A stretch of DNA of 64,000 nucleotides from Symbiodinium natans. Lineage: Eukaryota; Sar; Dinophyceae; Suessiales; Symbiodiniaceae. The stretch is from positions 61,440-125,439 of the forward strand of contig CAJNDS010000495.1 of NCBI GenBank assembly GCA_905221605.1. Direction: 5' to 3'. Below the pieces are notes generated by a model. It made no database searches. It was not told where the DNA came from and saw nothing but the letters and a program-made list of their open reading frames with translations. Positions 20,964-31,352 of this stretch are shown here, piece by piece; within the stretch, counting starts at the first letter, position 1; each line of letters opens with the position of its first letter. A program made the translations under genes and the position numbers.

Positions 20964-21135
20964 CCTCAAACCCCCCCCCCCCCCCTCCTCCCCCCCCCCT
21001 CCCCCCACCCCCCCCCACCCCCCCAACCCCCCCCAAACCCACCCCCAAAAACCCACCCCCCAAACCCACCCCCCAACCCACCCCCCCCCCCCCCCCCCCC
21101 CCAACCCCACCCCCCCCCCCACCCCCCACCCCGGC
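20964..21135 (-). repeat. Long C-rich tract
   Basis: About 170 bp almost entirely C with A or T spacers (CCCCCCACCCC, CCAACCC). On the minus strand it is G-rich and quadruplex-prone. Poly-G protein frames are artefacts. 21136-22600 shows overlapping frames on both strands without splice support. Confidence 0.95.
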
Positions 21136-22329
21136 CCTTCCTCCCCTTTTTTTGCGAAACCCTCTTTCCTCCTTTCCTGTCCTGGGGCCGGCCCGGCTGC
21201 CGAGGCGGCGCGCGCAAGCGTTTACAATTAATAGTGAGCTGTTTTGTCATGAACAATAATGCCCAGAACTCTTGCAACTCTCGCGGCATAGCTTGGAGCA
21301 TGGGGCCCCGGCATCCAAGGATAGCTTCAGGGTCTAGGGCTGAGAGCTTCAAGAGTGGGGCTTTCAAAACCTTGCGTGATCATACTCAAAACAGGAAACC
21401 TGGCCCCAGCAACTGAATAGGTATATATATATATGTATATCAACTACATGACACAAGATGTTGAAGGTAGCCCTCATGTGTGCGCTCCTTTCCTATAGAT
21501 GTAACACACACCTTGTGAAACTCCCTGAAGTACAAAGGCATTGCGAGGCCCAGAGTCCCAGCGGAGCATGTCCAAACTGCGCGTGGCTCCCCTGGACCAG
21601 CACCCGAGAATGTTGGAATAGCTGTAGCCCGCACCTCCGGGACCTGGAGAAGGCCCAGCTGTATTCACTGTGGCGGATTCCCACCACGCAGCTTTTCCAA
21701 ATGTCCTTAAGTCGCACAGAACACGATGGCGTACGAGTATAGTAGAGATTTGGGTGATCTGGGGGACAAGGTCGCTCGTAGGTCCCATGCCCGGTGCCCG
21801 CTTCCCGTCCCCACATCTCTCTGCTAAGCTGGTGCCCATAGCAGTGACCCAAAATGCCTGCGAAGGGCCGGTTCAAGGGAGTGAAAGGCGCCCCCTGCTG
21901 AGTCGCGGTGACAGCGTGAAGTTCTTTGGTGCTCGGCACCCGTTACCCATTCGGTGCTGGGCATTTGGTGGGCAAAATGGAGGGAATCCTCGGGAATAAC
22001 TTGGGGAGCTGTGTAGCGCAGTGTCGTGCTAAGCTAAGTAGGGTCGCAAGGGCGACGGGTCTCTGAGGCGTCTGGGGGGATCTTAAGGTTGAGGCTAAGT
22101 CGGCAGATACACGCCTAGCTAATTAGGTCAAAGCTGAGCTATAGCGATGCGTTTATGCTTTGCTGGGTGCGCACTGGCGCCGCCGACATCCGCCGACCCC
22201 TGACCCTTGCCCGAAACCGACCGGGACTGACCGGGGCAACCGAAAGCGCTTTCCCTGAGTTTTAGTGCAGAGTGGAGCCTCGAAAGTGGCGGTGAGCATC
22301 ATTGACCCCTTGCCCCCGCTTCTCAATTA

Positions 22330-22382
22330 TCTGCCTTTGGTTGAAAACGAGCATCATTTGGTCGAAAACGAGCATCATTTAG
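22330..22382 (+). repeat. 21-bp duplication GGTYGAAAACGAGCATCATTT
   Basis: Two tandem copies and a partial third start (AGTCGG). Confidence 0.85.
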
Positions 22383-22599
22383 TCGGGATCACTAGTCCGT
22401 TACGAACAGGGAGGGATCGGTCGGAGGTAGTCTGCAGTCGCACCTTTTATCACCCGGTCGGAGTCAACCCGACAGAAGGAACTGGCGGGCACAGGTCGGA
22501 CCTGGTCGGAACCGGGCCGTGCAACATGCTGGGTGGAAGGTCAAAAGTGAGATATCCAGTGCTTGGATAACCCGTGAGGAAGAGCAAAAGAACATTAGG

Positions 22600-24000
22600 C
22601 CAATGCACGAAACTGAGAAGCCAAACCCCACTCGGCTGGGTAGTAGGCGATTGCGGGCGGCTTGGAGAGGACAGAACACGGGATCCGAGCCTCATCAGGC
22701 GGTTGCGGAGGTGATCTGCTGAGAGCGTTTTCTGTCTTGTTACGGAAGCCACCGAGACGGACAGGCAACGGAAGACAGCGAGTAAGAGGGCACAGGCCTC
22801 TGGCCATAGAGAGGCCGTTCCAGGCGGCAGGTCAGCCGGGGAGTTATATCACAACAGGTGTTACCATGCACAGGTGAATGGGCACAGGGAATTTCCAGGG
22901 CCATGCACCAAAGCAGCGCGATCTGGAGTTCCCAGGCGGCGATGCAGGCCTGAGGGCTGACAGAAGCGGCCGGAAGCCAAGAGAACAAGGAGCCCAGTTC
23001 CGCGTGGAAAACGATGCCTGAAACCAAACGGTCTTGCTAGACGGGAAGGTGACAAACCCGCCGAGGCCGGCACGCAGACGGTTGGCGCATGCATCAGCAA
23101 AGGCTTCACACGCAAGCAGGCGTGCAAGCCGGAGGTCAGCTGGCACCGAAAAAGCAAGACAGTCATACCGAAAGGACCGCGCGCGACTCCTTGGAGAGTT
23201 TGCGGTCAGAATCTGGAGGCATGCGTACAGCTATCCAAATGCGGCGCTCCACAGGGAAAGAGGCAGGCAGGTTTCCGAGAGTGGAGACAGAACAGAACGA
23301 TTCTTTTAGAGTAAGACACCAGACAGGCCCCAGCGGGGAAAGCAGCAAGGCTCACAGGCGTGCGAGCGCAGGTCCAGTGTCAAAAAGGACCGGAGAGAGG
23401 CCCAGACAGACGGGCTGATGGCACAGTGGACCAAGGGAGGAGCCGCCTGATCAGCGTACAGGGGTGAAGGCACGGAACAAGCAACAGACACAGAGCAGTT
23501 TGCCTGTCAATTTGCGGAGAGAGGACGGAACCCTGCACGGCGGACAGAAGGCCAGTTTCGCCTCTTCCATGTGCTGTGGAAATTGATCCGCCATCCTGGG
23601 GGCCCAGCACAGCTTGGTGAGCCAGGCGGAGAAGGGAACATTGCCCACCCGAGGAAAGAAAAGAGGCGCAAGGGGGGGTAACAAGCAGTGCCCCAGGTTC
23701 GGAAGGAACCGTCGGGTTTCCGAACACCTGCCGTGGGAGGGTGAAACCCCGGACGTGGGCGCAGACGGACGCAAGGTCCGACAACCAAGCCAGGTTAGAA
23801 CACCACTACTTCTTGGCATTCATACCGCACGCGCAGGCTGCAATCTCGACAGCCAGAGTAGTGCGGCGGCGGATCCATGCACAGCAGGAGGAGGTCAGCC
23901 ACATCAGACTGGTGGAGGGGTTCTCAAGAAGGACAACACCACCTTACAGGGACACACGCGTGAGCAACTCACGGATAAAAGAGTGAATAGAGTCGGCACT
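22600..24000 (-). mobile_element. Decayed reverse transcriptase / RNase H relic
   Basis: Several minus frames, in the order expected of an RT-RNase H protein but broken by stops and frame changes, carry family-like signatures. About 23800-23880: RRRTTLAVEIAACACGMNAK, like the post-catalytic helix of retroelement RTs. About 23490-23525: SLRKLTGKLL, like the connection region. 23093-23095: the Asp of FADACANRLRAGLGGFV, like the first RNase H Asp. 22929-22931: the Glu of IAAWELQIALL, like the RNase H Glu. About 22720-22745: RNKTENALSR, like the terminal GxxNxxADALSR. A YxDD box is not intact (a degraded VLLENPS may be its relic). Ends are undefined; the GC-rich region with antisense frames extends to about 25.2 kb. 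Confidence 0.42.
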
Positions 24001-25535
24001 GAGGAGTCCACCGGGCAGGGCGAGATGGCCGAGAAGTCCGCAGAAGGAAGGAAAAGGGGTAGCGCAGCACAGCGGCCGCACCGGGCGCAGCGGCATTGCC
24101 CCGGGAACAGGACGTCAGCAATGCACGTGGCTCTGTGGATGCGACACACACGGGGGCTTGTGCCGGGACAGTCGGAGTGGCGGATGGCACAGGCAGAGTA
24201 CCTAAGCACTTTAACACGGAACTTGGCACGGGCCGACAAACTGGACTACTCACCTGCCGGGCGACCACACGGGGCAAAACCACAAGCGTGGCCTAGCCAA
24301 TGGCCCGTTTTGACATGTTAGCTCTGCCGTTTGCTTCTGTCCACACGTGCGTCCGGCCGGAAGTGGGCTGGGCAGGAGTGAGCAAAGCGGCAGGCCCAGC
24401 ACGTAGCGTTTGCAGATCTATTGCCGGCGTCCGTCTCATGCAGTGAGGAGGGCAGCCGGCAACACCTCACAGAAAGGGCCTGACGTACACAGGCAGTGGC
24501 CGAGCAGAAAGGAAAGGATCACAGACGTCCGGCGTACAGGGAGACAGAAACCCAAGCATCTGTTCCCCTCGGCCTGACAGCGGTGGGCGCAAGTGGAACC
24601 AGCAAGCGGAGCTGAGCAGAAACATGTCCGGGTAGGGCAAGGCGGCGTCGGACTTGAGGATAGTGCCGGGTGTCGGGTGGATGTGCAGACATTCCAGCCC
24701 TCCGCCGTGGTCCAAGGCCCGGTGTCGGCCACATCCGGTAACCTTGGTCCAAAAAGGGCAGAGAAGGGAACTCACGACGGAGTCAGGGCGCAGAGCAGAA
24801 GAGAAACGCAGTCTGTCAGAGGTCGTGGAATCACTGGGACTGGCCTGCTGGAAAAGAGAGGACAACAGGGCAGAGGCTTTCCACCCAGCAGTTCTAGGGG
24901 CGCTGAAACTGACCGATCCCTGAATCCCTACGTGGGGGTCCTTGCCGTTGCGCGTACAGACGAAATATCGCAGAACCATGACCGGCCTTCTGCAGTGATG
25001 TTCGGGGTGGGGGGGGGCCGGGGGGAGCAGGCGACACCCGAAAGTGCTTTGATTTTCAAGCTCGCCAGCCTGCGCACGGAACCCAAAATGGAGACCCAAA
25101 GGCACGCGTCGAGGGTGTTCCGGGCACGTCCCCCGTCACGAGCCCGCGCATCCGCGCACCCCCCCCGCCTTCCCGCCCTTTGCTGGGCCCGTGCGAAAAT
25201 AAGTATACAAAAGATGGAGGCCCCCTGGAGGCCCTGGCCAGCATCTCTTTTCTTCGTTGGGAAGATGAACCAAAACCTAAACCCTAAATCCCCTCTCTTT
25301 TGACCGATGCGGCACCTGAGCTGGACAGCAGAAGCAACAGAGGCTGTGCAATCCTAAACCTTTCTTCCCCTTTGGACTTTGGATGGGGGGTCCCTTCCGA
25401 TCGCATTCAGACCGGGCTCGGCGGTCGACGAGCAGCGCTGACCATCAAAATGCGGCTGTCTGTCTGTACTAGTTCCTTTGAGGTCAGGCTATTGGTTCCT
25501 GAATATTGAGGGGGGGGGGGGGGCGCACCAGCAAC
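24001..25535. other. GC-rich stretch, long frames on both strands
   Basis: Frames of 210-236 codons exist on both strands but have Pro/Ser/Arg-biased translations and mirror one another, so I call no gene. It may be the 5' part of the RT relic. A G15 run lies at 25510-25523. Confidence 0.4.
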
Positions 25536-25540
25536 CCCCC

Positions 25541-25632
25541 TTTGCAAGGCACAATGCTCGCATGATGGGTTTCAAATGGGAGTCATATGCTTGGAAGCAA
25601 GCTCGCACGGTTAAAAAAGAGCGGGGGGTGGG
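25541..25632 (+). repeat. Dispersed repeat, copy 1
   Basis: TTTGCAAGGCACAATGCTCG followed by CATGATGGGTTTCA and, after about 10 bases, TCATATGCTTGGAAGCAAGC, TCGCACGG, TTAAAAAAG and a G run. The same order recurs at 58916, in part at 58982, and in diverged form at 63411. Confidence 0.8.
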
Positions 25633-25893
25633 GGGTGCTGCGGGGGCTCTCCGGTTCAGTGCGCGATTTTTGGTTGCCCTCTTCTGGCATTTTTGGGCTA
25701 CAGGGGGGGGGGCCCTTTTTTTTGCTGTGCAGTCGTGTGCCCGGGAGTCCCTCACCTCCCGCCTCTTCCGGATCAGGGCGCGTTTTGTTTGCCCAGGGCG
25801 CGTGCTTTAACAGCAAGGCGGGGGTTTGAACCCTCCATAAACCCAGGATCTCCCAGAACCTCAAAAAACATATAAAACCATTAAAACCTTCAC

Positions 25894-26073
25894 CTGAGCG
25901 AGCTTCGCTCCATCGTCCTCGTACTCCTTCTGGCTTGGTGGTTTCTTGCCTGATACGTACTTGCACGGATTGTCGTCGCTGAGCGACTTGGCAAGATCCC
26001 AATCTGGCACAGTCTCCTTCCGAACAGCGTCCAGTTGTGTCCCGTCGTTTTGTTCTTTCTTGTCGTGAGTCTT
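25894..26073 (-). CDS. Internal exon, hydrophilic Lys/Asp-rich segment
   Basis: The acceptor TGTGTATTTACGCAG and donor GCTCAG|GTGAAGG bound exactly 60 codons in phase 0. The translation is charged and soluble: KTHDKKEQNDGTQLDAVRKE, TVPDWDLAKSLSDDNPCKYV, SGKKPPSQKEYEDDGAKLAQ. No family recognised. It lies downstream of, and on the same strand as, the Cys-rich exons at 26.6-29.7 kb and may be a later exon of that gene. A possible micro-exon (AGSLVGGAKSPAQETDVG) with GTGTGGCAG and TTG|GTGAGC signals lies between them at about 26222-26276. Confidence 0.68.
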
Positions 26074-26592
26074 CTGCGTAAATACACACACACAGTGTAA
26101 TGTTAATATGGAACCCAAACCCCTTCTAGTCTTTTCAAGTGGCATGTTTAACAGAGACTCGGGTGGTTGAAACTTGACAGCTCTCCTTGCACTCTTCCCG
26201 CACGGTGGGCCGTGTCGCGCTGAAGCTCACCAACGTCGGTTTCCTGCGCTGGGCTTTTGGCACCGCCGACGAGGCTCCTGCCACACACCCGAAAATCAAA
26301 CGCATTGAAACTTTCAGAAATCAGTCTGTTTCTCCTTGTTGTTAAACCCCCTTACACACTGTTTAAGCATGAAGCTGGTCCCTGGCAGCCACAACGTGCC
26401 CAGTGAGACCGGGAGTCGTATGCAAACTTGCTATACCCTCAACATAAATCCCGAACGTGCCGCTAAAGGCAAAACATGGGTCCACAGCTGCAAGCCGCGT
26501 CTTTTTTCGTGCCCACATTACTCACAACAAGTCCAAGGCTTCGCTGCGCATCCTCGGACCCTTTCGCCCTTTCGCAATGGTTGGCATGTTTG

Positions 26593-26733
26593 CTAAAGAC
26601 TTCCACATGCCAGGCTCACAGCCTGATTCTCGCCAACATACTGGGAGCCATGGATGCAATAGCATGTCTGACGGGCAGCTCCTCCGGCTGCGAAGGTTCC
26701 ATCAAAGTCAGTCACTGCCACAACTTGCCACAC
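26593..26733 (-). CDS. Exon, Cys-containing secreted-type segment
   Basis: A frame of about 47 codons after AAAAGCTAAG: VWQVVAVTDFDGTFAAGGAA then RQTCYCIHGSQYVGENQAVS and LACGSL, stop at 26593. Its Cys spacing and Gly/Tyr content resemble the exons at 28.2-29.7 kb. Several alternative acceptors exist inside, so the 5' boundary is uncertain. Confidence 0.42.
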   Translation of the reverse strand: MWQVVAVTDFDGTFAAGGAARQTCYCIHGSQYVGENQAVSLACGSL

Positions 26734-27588
26734 CTTAGCTTTTCAACGAATCGCCCGCCTAGACCAAGCCAAGCTTAGGATATGCAGGCCTTAAGAGCAG
26801 GCGGATTGTAGAACAAAGTACGGCCCAAAAACATGGCGACCAACAGGAAACTCAGGAAACCGTCAGTTTTCCGCCACGAAAGGATCCATGACTCAGACAA
26901 AGCACAGGGCCCACGAGCTCGGCGCCATCCAAAGGCTCTGCAACTTGACTGTCCACACAAGATGTCCCAATGCTTTGCCTTGCGCGACGATGAGATGCGG
27001 CCCTACATGATTTCATGATTTGGATTCAGGTGTGAATGGAACTGCAATGCGTGCCACCCTTGGCACCACTGGGTCCGCCAAAGCTCCCAAAACTGGGGAC
27101 CCCCTTTTTTTCTTAGGCCTCCCAGGGCCCGAATGTTTCGCCGAACTATGTCCCGCTGTTAACCCCAACTGAGAATTTTCTTGGTGGCCGAGCACAAGCC
27201 CCAAGACAACTCTGAGACCCCTAAATGGCAGATTACCCTCATAGTGCAATATGTATTTTGTATAACCTGCTGTACGTATATACTAAAGGGGAATGTGACA
27301 TGCAGGTAAAGTCACGGGCTCTTCAGACACCACTGACCCAGCGTGAGGTCGAAAAAGAGCTCGGCGACAAGCTTTGCACCTGGCAGACATGATATAGCTT
27401 TGCCTGTATCGTATACAAGTACGATAAGGTTTGCCAGAAATAAGACGCCATACAATGTACTACATAGACTGCCAGATCGAATGCTAGATTGTTGTTCTGT
27501 TGATTGTATACTGCAAAAATCTTGGAGAGATGTTGGCAGTCACACACTTGAACGGGGAATGTCGGGAATCGGTCCATCGGGTTTCCCT

Positions 27589-27756
27589 TCATTTCTGCTT
27601 CCACTTTCGTGCGCCTGTGAAGGAGCTCCTCTGTCGGTAACGAAGGCGGCCACTGACGTCACGGTCGACTGGACAGAAAGCGCCTTCCCACGGCATAAGG
27701 CCATAGGGGTGAAATTGACCAGACGGGACGATGCCGCTCACCAGCCTGAGAAATGG
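27589..27756 (-). CDS. Exon, unknown extracellular-type segment
   Basis: The textbook acceptor CTTCTTTCTTTCAG precedes a phase-0 frame PFLRLVSGIVPSGQFHPYGL, MPWEGAFCPVDRDVSGRLRY, RQRSSFTG, open to a stop at 27589. A GC-type donor after TTCACAG is possible. The ...FCPxDxxxxGRLRY phrase is reminiscent of the Cys-Pro modules in the next exon upstream, suggesting the same gene. Confidence 0.5.
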   Translation of the reverse strand, partial: PFLRLVSGIVPSGQFHPYGLMPWEGAFCPVDRDVSGRLRYRQRSSFTGARKWKQK

Positions 27757-27877
27757 CTGAAAGAAAGAAGTGCAAAGAGAAGTGTAAAAGGCGTTGAGTA
27801 GCTGTTAGAGTACCTCTAAACCATCTCTAATCATCTCTCCACTCCCCTCCACAGGTGACTGATGATGGCCCGGGGGA

Positions 27878-28015
27878 AATTGGGGGGGGGGGGGGGAAAT
27901 TGGGTGTTGCCATGCCCAGACAGCTGCGGGGTTTTCTGTGAAGCAAAAACTGGACGTTTAGCTCCCCTCCCCCCCCACCCCTCCCCTTCTCCCCCCCCTT
28001 CTCCTCCCCCGTTTT
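27878..28015. repeat. G-run and C-rich tract
   Basis: G12 at 27882-27894 and a C-rich tract at 27965-28012, inside the gap between two minus-strand exons. Confidence 0.85.
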
Positions 28016-28020
28016 CTATG

Positions 28021-28086
28021 GCCTCCAAGTTGCCCACCAGGACACCCGGCGCCACTATAAGCACTTGACTTCAAGGTCCTTGTGGA
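28021..28086 (+). repeat. 65-bp dispersed repeat, copy 1
   Basis: GCCTCCAAGTTGCC...AGGACACCCGG...CTTGACTTCAAGGTCC(T/G)TGTGG; about 85% identical to 31353-31417. Confidence 0.8.
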
Positions 28087-28236
28087 CCCTAGACTCTAAC
28101 GCAGCGCGCGACTTGAACCTGGCCTGTGACCCATCACCCCCGTCGAGCCGAGGTGTGCGGCACGCAGCGAAATCAACAAACATGCATGGAGGGGAGAACG
28201 AAAGAACACAAATCACCCTTTTAGTGGAAGCGGGCA

Positions 28237-28733
28237 ACCCTGTGATGTAGCAGCAGTAGTAGCGGAAGCTGTTCGATGCTGCACCCCCGTCGTCAGTTTC
28301 CTGGAGATAGATCGACTGTAGCGCCATGCCATCGTTGCACCAAATCTCAGTCTGCATAAACTGCACGTCCATCTTGGCAAACTTGGGCGTCTCTGTCTGC
28401 ACACAAGACCCCATGGCAGCCATGAAAGCGCATTGGTACTGCACCTCTGAACTGCCAGCCTCCTTTGTAACATAGCTCAGAAGCGAGCCTGGAGGACACT
28501 CCAAAGTTCCCGGCGTCTGCGCCACGGCCAATCCATGCGCCTCCTCATGCCCGCATTTCGTGGTTCCTGCCCACCACACCTGAGAATTGTCGTCGTAACT
28601 TGCGTGTCCCAAACACCAATCCATTTTGTAGTCGCCAAGCCTGCCGCCTTCAGGATCCCACTTCAGCACTTTTATGTCCGCGCACCTTAGCTCTTCTTGA
28701 AACCACTTCAAGCTGATTCTACTGAACGCCTCT
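28237..28733 (-). CDS. Cys-rich repeat-module exon
   Basis: A minus frame of about 165 codons from FSRISLKWFQEELRC to FRYYCCY. It contains two copies of an internal module: CPPGSLLSYVTKEAG...YQC and CNDGMALQSIYLQET...YYCC, i.e. C-x2-G-x2-L-x-S-(Y/I)-x3-(E/Q)-...-Y-x-C, preceded by DYKMDWCLGHASYDDNSQVW. Secreted or surface protein composition (10+ Cys, few Lys). The open frame runs on to 28055, but that tail overlaps the 65-bp repeat and is probably intronic. Relative to the frame at 28750-29307 the reading frame shifts at about 28740 without a credible intron, so a frameshift or missed splice is likely. Confidence 0.5.
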
Positions 28734-28749
28734 TAAGACCACAGGGGAC

Positions 28750-29307
28750 TTAAAGATGGACAACGTCTTGCTTTAAGGCTAAGCTCTTCCGGATGTCTGA
28801 GACTGAATCAGAACCGGAGGGAAAGCCAACGCAAAGGCTTTTGTCGTTGGTGGGATGGATTTGCTGCTGAGACATAACCCACTTGCTTGTTCGATCGCCG
28901 CAATCACTGTATGACGCCTTTGAATCTGAGGCGTATTTCCAAGACAAACATCTTGAGCCACGCTGAACTTGCAGAGTGCCCGGTACAATCGCAGTCCGCT
29001 TCAATTCCGATATGTCCACAAAGGGCGCCACGCTGCAATTCTCCAAATCCTGCCCTGTGTGAAATTGCAACGAGCGGAGCACGCCCTCAATGTCTCGGCA
29101 CCGTCGCACTAAGGAGAGTGACCACAGCAAATCGAAATGATCCTCCTCCTCCTGTGAGCCTGTTACTGGGGAGTCTGCTGCGTCCTTGAGCAGCGTCGCC
29201 GTGAGAGCGCTGCGCACTTGAGATATGCCTAAGCTTTGACACCAAAAGAATGGGCAGCCATGTGTGCAAAATATGCAGATGGACAGAGACAAAATGACAA
29301 ATTGCAA
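28750..29307 (-). CDS. Cys-rich lectin-like exon(s)
   Basis: An open frame to a stop at 28750. The C-terminal two thirds is protein-like: CRDIEGVLRSLQFHTGQDLE, then RGSRCLSWKYASDSKASYSD, CGDRTSKWVMSQQQIHPTND and KSLCVGFPSGSDSV. The Cys/Trp pattern (CLxW...C...W...I...LCV) resembles ricin-type or other beta-trefoil-like repeats in general form; I cannot assign a family. The N-terminal hydrophobic part (VILSLSICIFCTHG) could be intron read-through or a signal anchor. Same strand and style as the flanking exons. Confidence 0.45.
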   Translation of the reverse strand: MQFVILSLSICIFCTHGCPFFWCQSLGISQVRSALTATLLKDAADSPVTGSQEEEDHFDLLWSLSLVRRCRDIEGVLRSLQFHTGQDLENCSVAPFVDISELKRTAIVPGTLQVQRGSRCLSWKYASDSKASYSDCGDRTSKWVMSQQQIHPTNDKSLCVGFPSGSDSVSDIRKSLALKQDVVHL

Positions 29308-29445
29308 TGAGGCCCTGAGGCTGAAAAGCTGGCTCGCCGACCGTTTGCTTTCCTTCCTCAGCTGTTCTTGAAACCTTGCGGAGCCATGAAAAACTACCCT
29401 GTCTCAGCCCTTTCTTGGGATTGCTCACACAAAAAAAGGACTTGA

Positions 29446-29722
29446 TTTTATCCGAGTTTCGTGGAACAGTTGTTGCTCGACAGGATGCCGCCCGCGTCCG
29501 CGTTCAGGCAGTTTGCGGAGTTGTACACCGACCGCAGGCGCCAGGTGCCATAAGTCGTGGCATTCGCCGGCTCTGCGAGGAAACCCGTCCGATCCGTCCG
29601 ATCCGTCGCGCGGGTTGCACCTTTGTTCAATTTGTGTGCGTGGCTTGCGCTCGTTTTGAATTGGACGAGGGGGACGGCATCGGAGTCAACAGTCACCTGG
29701 GCCGCGACTGTCGCGTGACGGG
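29446..29722 (-). CDS. Cys-rich exon, 5' neighbour of the lectin-like exons
   Basis: The frame VTVDSDAVPLVQFKTSASHA ... GTWRLRSVYNSANCLNADAG then GILSSNNCSTKLG and a stop at 29448. Acceptor candidates include CGCGGCCCAG near 29700. The phrase W-R-L-R...CLNADAGGxLSSNxC is again QxW/ricin-like in form. Probably an upstream exon of the same secreted protein. Confidence 0.42.
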
Positions 29723-29985
29723 TTTGGAAGATTCTTAGGACTTTTTCGGGTCGAGGGTTGGAGTGAAAGTTGGGCATGCATGGGTCAAGAGGCCATCGTG
29801 GGACTGAAGTCATTGAAGCCATTGAAGTCGTTGAAGTCATCACTCCAACTCACCAGATGCCCATCATCATCCACTGCCTTCGGCTGCTTTTGATCGATGT
29901 ACAGCCGGACGACCAACTTGGACGAGAAGTAGAGCTCCTGCCTCTGCCTTAGTATTCCAAAGTATCCTGAGAGAACCTAAGAGAA

Positions 29986-30016
29986 CCCCCCCCCCCCCCC
30001 AAAAAAAAAAAAAAAA
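29986..30016. repeat. C15-A16 homopolymer junction
   Basis: A perfect polyC run joined directly to polyA. Confidence 0.97.
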
Positions 30017-30518
30017 TGTGAGAACACTAGAACTGAATTCGAACATTTCACATATAGTGACTATCTGTGATCCCAGATATTCGTGCTTCACATCTGTGTG
30101 CCCAGGGCACAGAGGGCTAGAGAATTAACTCGAAGCCCAGGGCACTGTTCCTGATAGCTCGCGTAGGGCGGCTGCACCACCTCCACGGAAGGCAAAAACA
30201 AACTTTAAAGGCTTTTGAACATCTTTAAACTTTATTGTTTAAGGACCATATAACCACCGCAGACTGCATTTCGATATTCTCAGAAACACAACTGCTTAAT
30301 CGCCTGCACAACAGCTATCGAACAAAAACGCCTCTAGTTCTCACCCGCACCGAGCAGCCTGAACGCAGGCTCCGCACGCAAACTTCGTCAGCGCTGGCTG
30401 GTCCTTTCAAAAACACTTCATGCTGCCTAAGCCCTGCAACAGGCTGACGTTCTGAAGATCTCCCTCCCCCCAGGCCACAACACCAAAGACTTGGAGCCGA
30501 AGCCAACACAACAACTCG

Positions 30519-30582
30519 CCCTAAACCCTAAACCCTAAACCCTAAACCCTAAACCCTAAACCCTAAACCCTAAACCCTAAAC
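30519..30582 (-). repeat. Nine perfect CCCTAAA units
   Basis: Sixty-four bases of uninterrupted CCCTAAA on plus. On the minus strand the array begins exactly where the exon 30828-30583 ends, so the first GTTTAGGG would serve as its 5' splice site. Confidence 0.97.
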
Positions 30583-30828
30583 TGGCATTTTGGCATTGTG
30601 GCATTTTGGCAAGCCACACTGCGACATCAACCCCTTGAAAATGAAGGGAGTCCTGTTGGTTCCACCAGCTTCCTCCGACGCAATTCAGAGTTACATGCGC
30701 TGCTGGTGGCGGGCCGGGGACCTGCGCACGAATCTGAGTGCCAACATGCATGATTATGCCAGTCAATGAGTAGGGGTGTTGTCGTACTACCCTTTCCAAC
30801 CTTGTGACCCGGAATGTTTCGCACGCTG
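30583..30828 (-). CDS. Exon abutting a telomere-like array
   Basis: The acceptor AGTACTGTGACTGCAG precedes 30828. The frame ACETFRVTRLERVVRQHPYS, LTGIIMHVGTQIRAQVPGPP, HVTLNCVGGSWWNQQDSLHF, GVDVAVWLAKMPQCQNA reaches the array at 30583, where A|GTTTAGGG is the only donor-like sequence. Beta-rich, soluble, no motif recognised. If unspliced it would read LGFRV and stop inside the array. Confidence 0.48.
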
Positions 30829-31352
30829 CTGCAGTCACAGTACTTCCAGATTCTGAGCAGCATCCAGTAGCGCAAGTGCAGCAGCTGGGCAATAGCATTC
30901 GCAGGAGGAATGGATGGGAGACGGAGGGCGCGCGGGAGGGGGGGGCTGGGGCGGGGAAGCTGGTACCAGAAACCGCACGGGTGTGCTGTGTCTGGTACCA
31001 GTGGCCTTCAGCCGTTTACGTTTGCCCATCTTGAAACATGTCTCATCACTTGAGAAACACCTCAGCTTCTCACGTGCGGACAAGCCCACAGTTATAGGCT
31101 ATTCTTTCAGAAAGGTACATGTTGCAAAGTGAAGAATGTGCATGGGGGTGGAAGGCAGCTCAGAGAGTCTAGAGTCTAGACAATGGCCGGGCGTTGTGTC
31201 ACGGACCCTATAGGCGGGTGAATGCCGAGTTCCGCCTCAGGGTGCTGAACCGGCTGGAAGCGCTCCTTCCAGCACGACACCACCTAGGATTTGTCAACGG
31301 GCCACAGGGAAGCTCCTTTTGAGTGGGGCCTCTACTGCCTCGACTACTCTAC

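Noticed and set aside
20833-21367. Poly-Gly frames on the minus strand
   Set aside because: Translation of the C-rich tract.
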